From positions 62,001-126,000 of the forward strand of contig JAKSRE010000001.1 in the NCBI GenBank assembly GCA_024403775.1: a stretch of 64,000 bases of DNA, written 5' to 3'. Positions 45,978 through 53,833 of this stretch are shown here, piece by piece. Under the pieces are notes generated by a model. It saw only the letters and a list, made by a program, of their open reading frames with translations. It did not search any database and was not told the DNA's origin. This DNA is from Clostridia bacterium (lineage in GTDB: Bacteria > Bacillota > Clostridia > Saccharofermentanales > Saccharofermentanaceae). The number at the start of each line of letters is the position of its first letter. The first letter of the stretch is position 1. The translations under genes were made by a program, and so were the position numbers.

Positions 45978-47597
45978 TTAGAGATGTGGAGTATCGTTAT
46001 GCTGTGTTCTGTCGCACTTCTTAACATGGATAAACATATTATGTAAGAGGTTAACACTTGTAAGGATAACTTCACCCTGATTAAGCTTTCTTACATGCTT
46101 AATTGAATAATCATCGAGATGGCTTGCCACAGCATTAATCTCATCATTAAGCATAAGTCTGTGAATAAAGAGTGTACCAATCTGTCCAAAGAGAATTGAT
46201 GATACGTCCTTAGGGTTCTGTGTTGTAAGGTAAAGGAAAATACCATGCTTACGGCCTTCTCTTGCAAGAAGTGTAAGACCACCATGGAACTCTTTTTCTG
46301 AATATCTTGACTTGGCATATCTGTGAACCTCGTCGATAAAGAATACAAATGGATTAATATTCTCTCTTGAAATTACAAATGTACTAACAAGATCTACAAC
46401 CATACCACCGACACCTTCTGCGGCGCCAAGCTTTGAAGTGTCAATATAAAGACTAACTTCTGGGAGATGAACGAATTCATCAATTACATCAAGGAGATTG
46501 TACATCTCTGGACTATTAGAGAAGAATGTAAGGAAGTTAGTATTTGTCATCTGATACTGAATCTTCTGAATCAAGGATGCATTACGGTTTGCCTTAAGTG
46601 AATCATAACGATACTTAAAGTTATAGTTTGTATCTCTGTCTGGCTCAGCAACAGACTCTGCCTGAATCTGCTCTGGAAGAAGCTCAATATTAAAGTCTGT
46701 ATCGTCCTTGGAAACAGAAGCGAGATTCTCCTGAACATCATCGATACTCTCACCAATTTTTGAATAATAAGTATCCTCACCAATCTTCTTCATATAACGA
46801 AGTGAAGTAATGGCTTCTGAGAGAACTGCACCCTGGCTGCTGTTCTCTGTCTCAAACAACTTCTCCCACTGCTCCATCTTAATCTTACTTGGAGAAATAG
46901 TTGTATCTACACCAAGAGTAAGTTTTGTAATCTCATCGCTAGAAAAGGCATCTCTATACTCACCAGTAGGGTCAATAATAAGAACCTTCTTCTTTGTTGA
47001 TACAAGCTTGTCAAGAAGTGAAAGAGCTGTAGTGGACTTACCACTGTTTGTAGCACCGATACACATAACGTGACGGTTAAAAAGTGTACTTGGCTTAAGC
47101 AAAACATCAGCCTGTGCTCTGTTAATAAATGTAGCAAAAGATGGAAGTGGTTCCTCTGTACTATTTGAGAACTCAAGTGAACTTAAGAAAATCTTATAGA
47201 TCTCATCAGTCGCAAGATAAACCTTATCTGTAATACCTAAGGTCTTAAAACCAGCAAGTTCAAACTTAGAGCCTTCTGGAGTCATAATAGCGATTGTATC
47301 AATACTGATCTCATGATAATCATTGCTCTTAACTTCACCAAAAGAAGCCATATCATAGATATTCTTTCTTGAAGCCTTATTCTCAAATAATTCACCAAGG
47401 AATACACCAACAGTTGAATCAATTACAACAAAATTATTGATAGTATTTGGAAGAAATGACTTATGAAACTTATCTCTATTAGCCATTAATTCAGGATTAT
47501 CAAGCTGAGCGATACTGCAACTTCTATAAACTTGCGTAACCTTTCCAATATAGTAATCTTGAAGGTTCAGTCCCTTATAAAGTTCCTCAAGTGTCAT
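45978..47597 (-). CDS. HerA-like/DUF87 ATPase
   Basis: About 539 residues. An N-terminal beta-barrel-like HAS domain (1-150) precedes a RecA-fold ATPase with Walker A GATNSGKSTTALSLLDKL and Walker B FVFFIDEVHRYAKSRYSEKE. The motor ends with LTTQNPKDVSSILFGQIGTLFIHRLML, typical of hexameric HerA/FtsK-class translocases. An acidic insertion lies between the Walker motifs. HerA usually pairs with the nuclease NurA or, in defence islands, with SIR2 or DUF4297, and none is next to it here. The ATG at 47597 has GGGAGG 6 nt upstream. Confidence 0.88.
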   Translation of the reverse strand: MTLEELYKGLNLQDYYIGKVTQVYRSCSIAQLDNPELMANRDKFHKSFLPNTINNFVVIDSTVGVFLGELFENKASRKNIYDMASFGEVKSNDYHEISIDTIAIMTPEGSKFELAGFKTLGITDKVYLATDEIYKIFLSSLEFSNSTEEPLPSFATFINRAQADVLLKPSTLFNRHVMCIGATNSGKSTTALSLLDKLVSTKKKVLIIDPTGEYRDAFSSDEITKLTLGVDTTISPSKIKMEQWEKLFETENSSQGAVLSEAITSLRYMKKIGEDTYYSKIGESIDDVQENLASVSKDDTDFNIELLPEQIQAESVAEPDRDTNYNFKYRYDSLKANRNASLIQKIQYQMTNTNFLTFFSNSPEMYNLLDVIDEFVHLPEVSLYIDTSKLGAAEGVGGMVVDLVSTFVISRENINPFVFFIDEVHRYAKSRYSEKEFHGGLTLLAREGRKHGIFLYLTTQNPKDVSSILFGQIGTLFIHRLMLNDEINAVASHLDDYSIKHVRKLNQGEVILTSVNLLHNMFIHVKKCDRTQHNDTPHL

Positions 47598-47792
47598 AAA
47601 AATCCTCCCACAGTAACTAAATGCACACAAATAGTGCTCTACTTATTATAGGTTAAAAGTTATAAAAATGACAACATTTTGTGTTAATAAGAATTAAATT
47701 ATTATTACAGTTTTTGCCACATTTATATTAATGGAAGATAGATAGAAAAAAATAAAACGCACTTTGGGGATTTTGCTTCAAAAAAACTGAAA

Positions 47793-47884
47793 CTAAAAAG
47801 AGGCTAATACAATTTGCAACTTGTACATCGCCTCTTATAGGGTGTTATGAAGTTAGGAGTGTTCTTACGAACAACTGTATGATA
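47793..47884 (-). ncRNA. Predicted small RNA, copy 1
   Basis: Read leftward: an extended -10 box (TGG-TATCAT, 47879-47884), then about 80 nt ending in a terminator. A 5' hairpin TGTTC-GTAA-GAACA is followed by an unpaired stretch ACTCCTAACTTCATAACACC. The terminator stem is AAGAGGC/GCCTCTT (47830-47836 with 47798-47804), with an inner ACAA/TTGT stem and a U5 tract. The unpaired ACTCCT is complementary to a Shine-Dalgarno sequence. Copy 2 differs at only a few bases. Confidence 0.7.
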
Positions 47885-47993
47885 CCACCTACATATTTTT
47901 TGTGTGTTTCTATTTGTGGCAAAAAACAGGCAAACTGCATTTTATTATTTTTACTAACACAATGCTCTCCGCTTTAAGATCCAGATTCTGGCA

Positions 47994-48086
47994 TTAAAAA
48001 AGAGACTAATACAATTTGCAACTTGTACATCGTCTCTTGTAGGGTGTTATGAAGTTAGGAGTGTTCTTACGAACAACTATATAATA
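47994..48086 (-). ncRNA. Predicted small RNA, copy 2
   Basis: Same layout as copy 1: an extended -10 TGG-TATTAT (48081-48086), the same 5' hairpin, the same unpaired anti-Shine-Dalgarno stretch, and a terminator whose stem reads AAGAGAC/GTCTCTT. Relative to copy 1 a G-C pair has become an A-U pair through changes on both sides, which supports a real RNA stem. A conserved TTTTGCCACAAA box lies 29 bp upstream of the -10 in both copies (47913 and 48115). Confidence 0.7.
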
Positions 48087-48135
48087 CCAACTTCATTTGT
48101 ATTTTGTATGAATGTTTGTGGCAAAAGATAGGCAA

Positions 48136-50049
48136 TCAGCCCAGACTTTCAATTTCCTTAAGCCAGATAGCTGCACAAGCATCTGAAGGCATACGTAAAT
48201 CACCTCTTGGTGATACCGCAACACTTCCGACCTTTGGTCCATCAGGAAGACAACTTCTCTTAAAGTGCTGAGCAAAGAATCTTTTGTAAAATGTCTTTTC
48301 CCACTTTAAGATATATTCATCAGAATATACGTCCTTAAAGGCAACCTTAGCCATGCGGAAAATCTTATCAGGAGAACTTCCACAGCGAAGCATATTATAA
48401 AGGAAGAAATCATGCAATTCATATGGGCCGACAAGATCTTCTGTCTTTTGAGAGATCTCACCATTCTCAGGAGGGAGAAGTTCTGGAGATACAGGAGTAT
48501 CAAGCACATCAAGAAGAGTATCTGACAAAACCTTATCAGTAGTAGTATCTGCAAAATACTGAACCAGATGGCGAACAAGAGTCTTTGGAACAGAGGCATT
48601 TACAGCATACATAGACATATGATCTCCGTTATATGTTGCCCAGCCAAGAGCAAGTTCGGACAAATCTCCTGTACCAATTACGATGCCATTAACCTTATTT
48701 GCAAGATCCATGAGAATCTGCGTACGCTCTCTTGCCTGACAATTCTCATATGTCACGTCATGAATATTAGAATCATGGCCAATATCTTCAAAATGAATAT
48801 TTACTGAGTTAGCAATATTTATCTCTTTAAACTCAGCTCCAAGGCTCTCAATAAGTCTGATTGAATTGGTATAAGTACGATTGGTTGTACCAAAGCCAGG
48901 CATTGTAACTGCAACAATTCCCTTACGATCAAGACCAAGTAAATCAAAGGCACGTGCTGTAACAAGAAGTGCCAGAGTAGAGTCAAGGCCACCTGATACA
49001 CCAATCACAGCTTTTTTACAGCCGATATGGTGAAGTCGCTTTCTAAGACCCATTGCCTGAATATTTATAATCTCATTACATCTTGTTGAACGGGCAGAAG
49101 CATCTGAAGGAACAAATGGTTTTGGATCAATAAAGCAGGAAAGTTTTGTTTCTTCCTTTTCTAAGTCGAAAGTGATACTCATATACTTACTATCAAACTC
49201 AGACTCATAGGTTGTCATGCGTCTATGTTCTGTCTCAATTCGCTGCATATCAAAAATCGCAGTAGTCATGCCTTCAGAGAACAAATCGGATTCACTATAG
49301 ATGCGACCATTCTCTGCAAGAATATTATGTCCAGAATAAACAACATCCTGAGTAGACTCAGAGCTTCCTGCTGAAGCATAGACATAAGCACACACAAGAC
49401 GTGCTGACTGGCCAGCGACAAGTTCTCTTCGATAGCTGCTTTTACCTGTTATCTCATCTGAAGCAGACAAATTCACAATCATTGTGGCGCCTGCCAGAGC
49501 GTGATTAATACTAGGTGGATTTGGCACCCACAAATCCTCACAAATTTCTGCTGCAATTCTTAAATTGGGCATATCCTCACAGCAAAAGAGAACGTCTCTT
49601 CTGACAGGAACATATTCCCCATCAATCACTACAGAAGTATCAAGGTGTCTTCCAGAATAAAAATGACGCGCCTCATAAAACTCATTATAGTTAGGAAGAA
49701 AGGTCTTAGGGATAAGACCTAAGATGCGTCCTTTGTGAACTGCAGCTGCCATATTATAAAGTTTTCCATCTACTGCAAAAGGAAGTCCTACAAAGAAAAG
49801 CGTATCAAAAGAGTTACTGCACTTTTTAATCTGAATCAGTGCTTCTTCAGCCTTTTTAAGAAGCTGATCCTGAAAAAACAAATCCTGGCAGGTATATCCT
49901 GTGATACAAAGTTCTGGAAATACTGCTACCTTAACTTCCTCTTTATAAGAAGCCTCCATATACTCACAAATAACCCCACAGTTATAATCTGTATCTGCGA
50001 CTTTAAGATTAGGAGTAATTGCTGCTGTTTTAATAAATCCGTGTTTCAT
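48136..50049 (-). CDS. nadE: Glutamine-dependent NAD+ synthetase
   Basis: The 637-residue two-domain enzyme amidates nicotinic acid adenine dinucleotide to NAD+. The N-terminal nitrilase-type glutaminase has its triad in PELCITGYTC (Glu), IPKTFLPNYNEFYE (Lys) and AEICEDLWVP (Cys). The C-terminal synthetase has the P-loop GVSGGLDSTLAL and GTGDLSELALGWATYNGDHMSMY. Length and domain order match the bacterial glutamine-dependent form. It starts with AAGG 7-8 nt before the ATG and is divergent from the FMN riboswitch. Confidence 0.95.
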   Translation of the reverse strand: MKHGFIKTAAITPNLKVADTDYNCGVICEYMEASYKEEVKVAVFPELCITGYTCQDLFFQDQLLKKAEEALIQIKKCSNSFDTLFFVGLPFAVDGKLYNMAAAVHKGRILGLIPKTFLPNYNEFYEARHFYSGRHLDTSVVIDGEYVPVRRDVLFCCEDMPNLRIAAEICEDLWVPNPPSINHALAGATMIVNLSASDEITGKSSYRRELVAGQSARLVCAYVYASAGSSESTQDVVYSGHNILAENGRIYSESDLFSEGMTTAIFDMQRIETEHRRMTTYESEFDSKYMSITFDLEKEETKLSCFIDPKPFVPSDASARSTRCNEIINIQAMGLRKRLHHIGCKKAVIGVSGGLDSTLALLVTARAFDLLGLDRKGIVAVTMPGFGTTNRTYTNSIRLIESLGAEFKEINIANSVNIHFEDIGHDSNIHDVTYENCQARERTQILMDLANKVNGIVIGTGDLSELALGWATYNGDHMSMYAVNASVPKTLVRHLVQYFADTTTDKVLSDTLLDVLDTPVSPELLPPENGEISQKTEDLVGPYELHDFFLYNMLRCGSSPDKIFRMAKVAFKDVYSDEYILKWEKTFYKRFFAQHFKRSCLPDGPKVGSVAVSPRGDLRMPSDACAAIWLKEIESLG

Positions 50050-50131
50050 ACTGGCACCTTACTTTAATATTGTGATTCATTCAATAATTTGAACTAATTA
50101 TAGCACATTTGACCTAAGTCAAAATAAATCA

Positions 50132-50160
50132 TTGCACTTTCCAGACTTTGAGAATATAAT
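50132..50160 (+). promoter_or_regulatory. Sigma-A promoter of the FMN-riboswitch transcript
   Basis: TTGCAC (50132-50137) and TATAAT (50155-50160) are 17 bp apart, placing the start at about 50167. Confidence 0.8.
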
Positions 50161-50162
50161 GG

Positions 50163-50311
50163 GCACGAATCCAAGGTGAGGCGTGATTCCTCGACCGGCG
50201 GTGATCAAGTAACCATAGTTAATTGTAAGCCCGCAACTCTCATCAAATATTATTCAGGGATGAGACTGACACGGTTTAAATCCGTGGCCGACGGTAAAGT
50301 CCGGATGAAAG
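50163..50311 (+). ncRNA. FMN riboswitch (RFN element)
   Basis: The conserved RFN core is visible: TCGACCGGCGGT near 50192-50203, AAGCCCGC at 50229-50236, GCCGACGGT around 50288-50296 and AGTCCGGATGAAAGGAG at the 3' end. The last segment includes the ribosome binding site of ribU, so FMN binding probably controls translation initiation. I see no separate terminator. The P1/P2 region (GGGCACGAATCC, AGGTGAGG) departs somewhat from the usual sequence. Confidence 0.95.
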
Positions 50312-50323
50312 GAGTTGTTTTTT

Positions 50324-50962
50324 ATGTCTGAGACCAAAGTCTCCAATAAGTCTTCACAGAAAATTTTAGTAAAGAAAGTGGCATGTGCTGCTATTATGTC
50401 AGCTCTTGCAGTTATTCTTATGTATTTGGAAGTACCTCTTCCTTTTATGCCACCTTTCCTTAAGTTCGATTTCTCAGAAGTACCTGTACTCGTAGCATCC
50501 TTCTCATTAGGTCCTGTTTATGGAGTTATCGTAGAACTTCTTAAGAACCTTATCCATCTTCCTGCAACAGGAACTGCTGGTATCGGTGAGGTATCTAACT
50601 TCATCACAGGAAGTATCTTTGTATTTACAGCAGGCTTCATTTATACAAAGAAGAGAACTCGTAAGGGTGCTATCATCTCAATGCTCATCGCTACATGTGT
50701 ACTTGGCCTTATCGCTATTCCATTTAACTATTTTATTACTCTTCCACTTTATGGTTCAGTTCTTGGATTCTCAACTGAGGCAATCGTTGGTATGAGTGCA
50801 GCAGTAAATAAGATGATTACATCTAAGGCTTCACTTGTTATGTGGGCATTCCTCCCATTTAACCTCTTTAAGGGCTTGGTTGTTGCTTTCATTACTTTCT
50901 GGATTTATAAGCCAATCTCAAAGCTTATTAACAAGACATATGATGAAGTTAATGGCAAGTAA
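50324..50962 (+). CDS. ribU: Riboflavin ECF transporter S component
   Basis: The 212-residue membrane protein has six hydrophobic segments. The typical RibU opening reads ALAVILMYLEVPLPFMPPFLKFDFSEVPVLVASFSLGP, followed by GIGEVSNFITG. It binds riboflavin and works with a shared energising module (EcfA1/A2/T) encoded elsewhere. The FMN riboswitch directly upstream supports the substrate. The ATG at 50324 lies 9 nt after AAAGGAG. Confidence 0.94.
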   Translation: MSETKVSNKSSQKILVKKVACAAIMSALAVILMYLEVPLPFMPPFLKFDFSEVPVLVASFSLGPVYGVIVELLKNLIHLPATGTAGIGEVSNFITGSIFVFTAGFIYTKKRTRKGAIISMLIATCVLGLIAIPFNYFITLPLYGSVLGFSTEAIVGMSAAVNKMITSKASLVMWAFLPFNLFKGLVVAFITFWIYKPISKLINKTYDEVNGK

Positions 50963-50987
50963 TTTTATAATTTGAAAACTTAAAAAC

Positions 50988-51029
50988 AAAAGCGGTGAGA
51001 GAATTTGGATTCGTTTTCTTACCGCTTTT
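50988..51029. terminator. Intrinsic terminator, possibly bidirectional
   Basis: AAAAGCGGT (50988-50996) pairs with ACCGCTTTT (51021-51029), and the inner AGA/TCT bases also pair. It lies between convergent ribU and the Cof hydrolase gene. Confidence 0.8.
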
Positions 51030-51035
51030 CGTATA

Positions 51036-51857
51036 TTAGGATAAATTGGAAGACAGCCATCTGGCAACGCCGTCTTCGTTATTGCTTCCGATGACTCCCG
51101 AAGCTTCCCTTTTAAGTTCGTCAAAAGAGTTTTCGACAGCATAGGCTTCATCCGAGATTTTAAACATATCGATATCATTTAAGGCGTCCCCGAAGCTCAC
51201 GACTCTTTTTAAGCCAAGATATTCTTTGAGCTGAAGGATTGCATTTGATTTGGATGCCTCCTTAGGCATGATCTCAAGCCACTGCTCTTTGGTATAAATA
51301 TCCTCCTGGAAAACCACATGATATTTATCTTTATATTTCTTGTAGAGCGGCTCGAGCTTCTCTTTTGAATCAATGCAGGTAATATAAAACAGATTCCCCT
51401 TAATAAGGTCAGGCTCATTTTCCGCCTCGCGCCATCTTTTATCTCCCTTACGGGTATCAAGAAAGGCTCGGGTTCCATTATTTATTTTCTCTGGAATAAA
51501 CGAAAAGCATTCCTTCCCATCCACAAAAGAATAGACCACAGGATAGATATTATTATCAAAAAGCTCATCTAAAACTGCCAAAATATCAGGCTTAAAATAA
51601 TTCGCGATTAAGATTTCCTCTGTCTGATTATCTATTACAAACGTTCCGTTATAAACAATAAGTGGAATTCTGGCATCCAGGCCAGCGGTAACTTTCTTCG
51701 AAGTTATATAAGACCTCGCTGTCGCGTAGGAAAAATAAATTCCTTTATTCGTAAGTTTATTTATAACATCAATCGTGTACTGGGATAAAGTCTCATCACT
51801 TCTAAGAAGCGTCCCGTCAAGATCTGATACATACAAAGTATCGTTATTCTCCAGCAT
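51036..51857 (-). CDS. Cof-type HAD hydrolase
   Basis: The 273-residue phosphatase shows VSDLDGTLL (nucleophile Asp, residues about 9-17), FSYATARSY, the Lys in ASKSNAILQLKEYLG and FGDALNDIDMF. All catalytic residues are present. Substrates of this family are small phosphorylated metabolites. Its ATG shares one base with the stop of a 49-residue acidic protein (TGATG), so the two are probably translated in a coupled way. Confidence 0.88.
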   Translation of the reverse strand: MLENNDTLYVSDLDGTLLRSDETLSQYTIDVINKLTNKGIYFSYATARSYITSKKVTAGLDARIPLIVYNGTFVIDNQTEEILIANYFKPDILAVLDELFDNNIYPVVYSFVDGKECFSFIPEKINNGTRAFLDTRKGDKRWREAENEPDLIKGNLFYITCIDSKEKLEPLYKKYKDKYHVVFQEDIYTKEQWLEIMPKEASKSNAILQLKEYLGLKRVVSFGDALNDIDMFKISDEAYAVENSFDELKREASGVIGSNNEDGVARWLSSNLS

Positions 51858-52006
51858 CAGAATTCACAGTCCTCCCCTTCTTCATCGGCTTCGAGGTCGT
51901 CTAATTCTTCTTCCAATCTTCTTAATTCATCTTCGTCTGTTATGTCTTCAGTTTCCTGATCATCATCAAAAATAAGCCCGAAGAAAAATCTCAAAAGACC
52001 AAACAT
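51857..52006 (-). CDS. Small acidic protein, 49 residues
   Basis: A short frame with a very strong ribosome binding site, GGGAGGG 7 nt before the ATG at 52006. The product starts with a hydrophobic, aromatic stretch (MFGLLRFFFGLIF) and continues as a highly acidic, probably helical tail (DELRRLEEELDDLEADEE). It overlaps the Cof hydrolase ATG by one base. The amphipathic start suggests membrane contact. I do not recognise a family. Confidence 0.7.
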   Translation of the reverse strand: MFGLLRFFFGLIFDDDQETEDITDEDELRRLEEELDDLEADEEGEDCEF

Positions 52007-52067
52007 GATAAGACCCTCCCTATCTACATTTAGATTAGGATATCACAAATTAATCTAAAAAAAGCTT

Positions 52068-52970
52068 CTAACAGGACAGATGATTCTTCAGAGAATCCAC
52101 ATAGAAAGTCGCATAACGGCTCAAAATCGTATTCTTCTTTTTTAGTATTCCTATCCTCATGTTACTTTCCGAATCTAAAGGTTTGGCGATAATGCTGCTT
52201 CCATTAAGTTCCTGATCAATAACGCCAGAACTTACAGTAAAGCCATTTAATCCTATAACGAGATTAAAAAGAGTAGCTCTGTCCCTCACCTGGATATTCT
52301 TGGGGAAATCGAGACTACTTATAAATTCCTCTGCAAAGTAAAATGAATTTCTCTGTCCCTGCTCGAAAGTAAGATATGGATAGTTTTTTAAATCCTCCAG
52401 ACCGATAATCTCTTTATTTGCAAGTGGATGGTCCTTACATATAAATACATGTGGCTTAGCAACGTAAAGTTCTTCATATATGAGATCGTTATTTCTGATT
52501 AGTTTACCTATAACCGCCTCATTATGTTCTGAGAGATAAATAACACCAATCTCACTTTTCCCATCTACCACGTCATCGATAATCTCACCAGTCTGAGTCT
52601 CTCTTATTATGAAACTATATTTATCCGCATCATAATTTCTGATTAAATCCACGAAAGCATTAACTGCAAAAGAATAATGCTGACAGGATACTGAGAACTT
52701 GGGAGTTTTTATCTTACCATTACCAAAATGGTCCTTCATATTATCCGCCTGCTCAAGAAGCTGGCGCGCAAATGCCAGTAGTTCTTCGCCCTCACTTGTT
52801 ACAATCACACCTTTATTAGATCTAACAAATGCTTTAACACCCATCTCTTCTTCAAGATTATGTATGGCAACACTTAAACTTGGCTGTGAGACAAATAGTT
52901 TCTCAGCCGCTTCAGAAATATTTCCACACTCTGCCACAGTAACGAGATAATTAAGTTGTTGTAATGTCAT
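52068..52970 (-). CDS. LysR family transcriptional regulator
   Basis: The 300-residue regulator has a winged helix at residues 1-60 (MTLQQLNYLVTVAECGNISEAAEKLFVSQPSLSVAIHNLEEEMG) and a two-lobed effector domain from about 90. The effector and target are unknown. It is downstream of, and probably cotranscribed with, the HD hydrolase gene (15 bp gap). Confidence 0.93.
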   Translation of the reverse strand: MTLQQLNYLVTVAECGNISEAAEKLFVSQPSLSVAIHNLEEEMGVKAFVRSNKGVIVTSEGEELLAFARQLLEQADNMKDHFGNGKIKTPKFSVSCQHYSFAVNAFVDLIRNYDADKYSFIIRETQTGEIIDDVVDGKSEIGVIYLSEHNEAVIGKLIRNNDLIYEELYVAKPHVFICKDHPLANKEIIGLEDLKNYPYLTFEQGQRNSFYFAEEFISSLDFPKNIQVRDRATLFNLVIGLNGFTVSSGVIDQELNGSSIIAKPLDSESNMRIGILKKKNTILSRYATFYVDSLKNHLSC

Positions 52971-52985
52971 CCTGTAACTCCCTGC

Positions 52986-53588
52986 TTACTGAATATCTTC
53001 CATCTGCGAATTAATCTCATCTTCAGATTCCGCCATAGCCTTAAGCGTAAGTTCCAAAAGACTGTCAAGTTCCCAGCCAAGCTGTGCTGCTCCACGCTCA
53101 ATAACCTCTCGTGAACAACCCGCAGCAAAACCTTTACTCTTATATTTTTTCTTAAGGGATTTTAATTCCATATCCTTTGTACTCTTGGATGGTCTCATAA
53201 GTGAAGCTGACCAGATTAAACCAGTAAGCTCGTCCGCAGCGAAAAGGATTTTTTCCATCTCATGAACTGGCTCAACATCAATTGTTGTTCCATTTCCAAT
53301 TGTAATTCCATAACCATGTGAACATACAGCATGAATAATATCTTCGCCTACACCTGCTTCTCTTAATAATTCAGGTGCCTTAAGGCAGTGCTCATCTGGA
53401 AAAAGCTCAAAATCTATATCGTGTAAAAGTCCAACTATTCCCCAATATTCAGCATCGTTTGAATAGCCCTGCTCAACAGCAAACCACTTCATTACTGCTT
53501 CAACTGTGAGTGCGTGCTGCAGGTGAAAAGGATCTTTATTGTATTTCTTTAATAACTCATAAGCTTCTGGTCTTGATATATAATCCAT
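52986..53588 (-). CDS. HD-domain (HDIG-type) hydrolase
   Basis: The 200-residue metal-dependent phosphohydrolase has HLQHALTVEAVM (first His), LLHDIDFELFPDEH (His-Asp pair) and ICSHGY-like AVCSHGYGIT. The C-terminal half is helical. The class includes nucleotide and cyclic-nucleotide phosphohydrolases; the substrate is unknown. Confidence 0.85.
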   Translation of the reverse strand: MDYISRPEAYELLKKYNKDPFHLQHALTVEAVMKWFAVEQGYSNDAEYWGIVGLLHDIDFELFPDEHCLKAPELLREAGVGEDIIHAVCSHGYGITIGNGTTIDVEPVHEMEKILFAADELTGLIWSASLMRPSKSTKDMELKSLKKKYKSKGFAAGCSREVIERGAAQLGWELDSLLELTLKAMAESEDEINSQMEDIQ

Positions 53589-53708
53589 CCCTGTTAATCT
53601 CCTTAAAACGTCTATTACTATAAATTTTAACTATAACAAAATTTATAATAATCCATATTACCTACCTAGTCAATAGGTTATAGAAAGAGTTTAGGTTGGA
53701 CTGGTTAC

Positions 53709-53833
53709 TTCAAAGTCCACAAAGGGGCTCCACAAGATTGTGGAGTTTTAGGCCGTTTTTTGTGGAGTTTATGCCAAAGTCCACAAAAGGGCTCCACAAG
53801 ATTGTGGAGTTTTAGGCCGTTTTTTGTGGAGTT
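53709..53833. repeat. 64-bp tandem repeat, locus 2 (about two units)
   Basis: Units begin at 53759 and 53823, with a partial one before them (shared from about 53711), again at 64-bp pitch. The sequence matches locus 1 at 30.2-30.4 kb, including the CTCCACAA/TTGTGGAG hairpin. The last unit runs to the stop codon of the aminotransferase gene (53832-53834). The two loci share placement directly after a leftward gene. Confidence 0.93.

Larger units (their letters stand above)
47598..48135. other. Gene-free stretch with two near-identical small-RNA loci
   Basis: The 538 bp between nadE and the HerA-like gene contain two copies, 202 bp apart, of a small-RNA unit listed separately. The remainder is AT-rich and should hold the HerA-like gene promoter. 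Confidence 0.6.
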
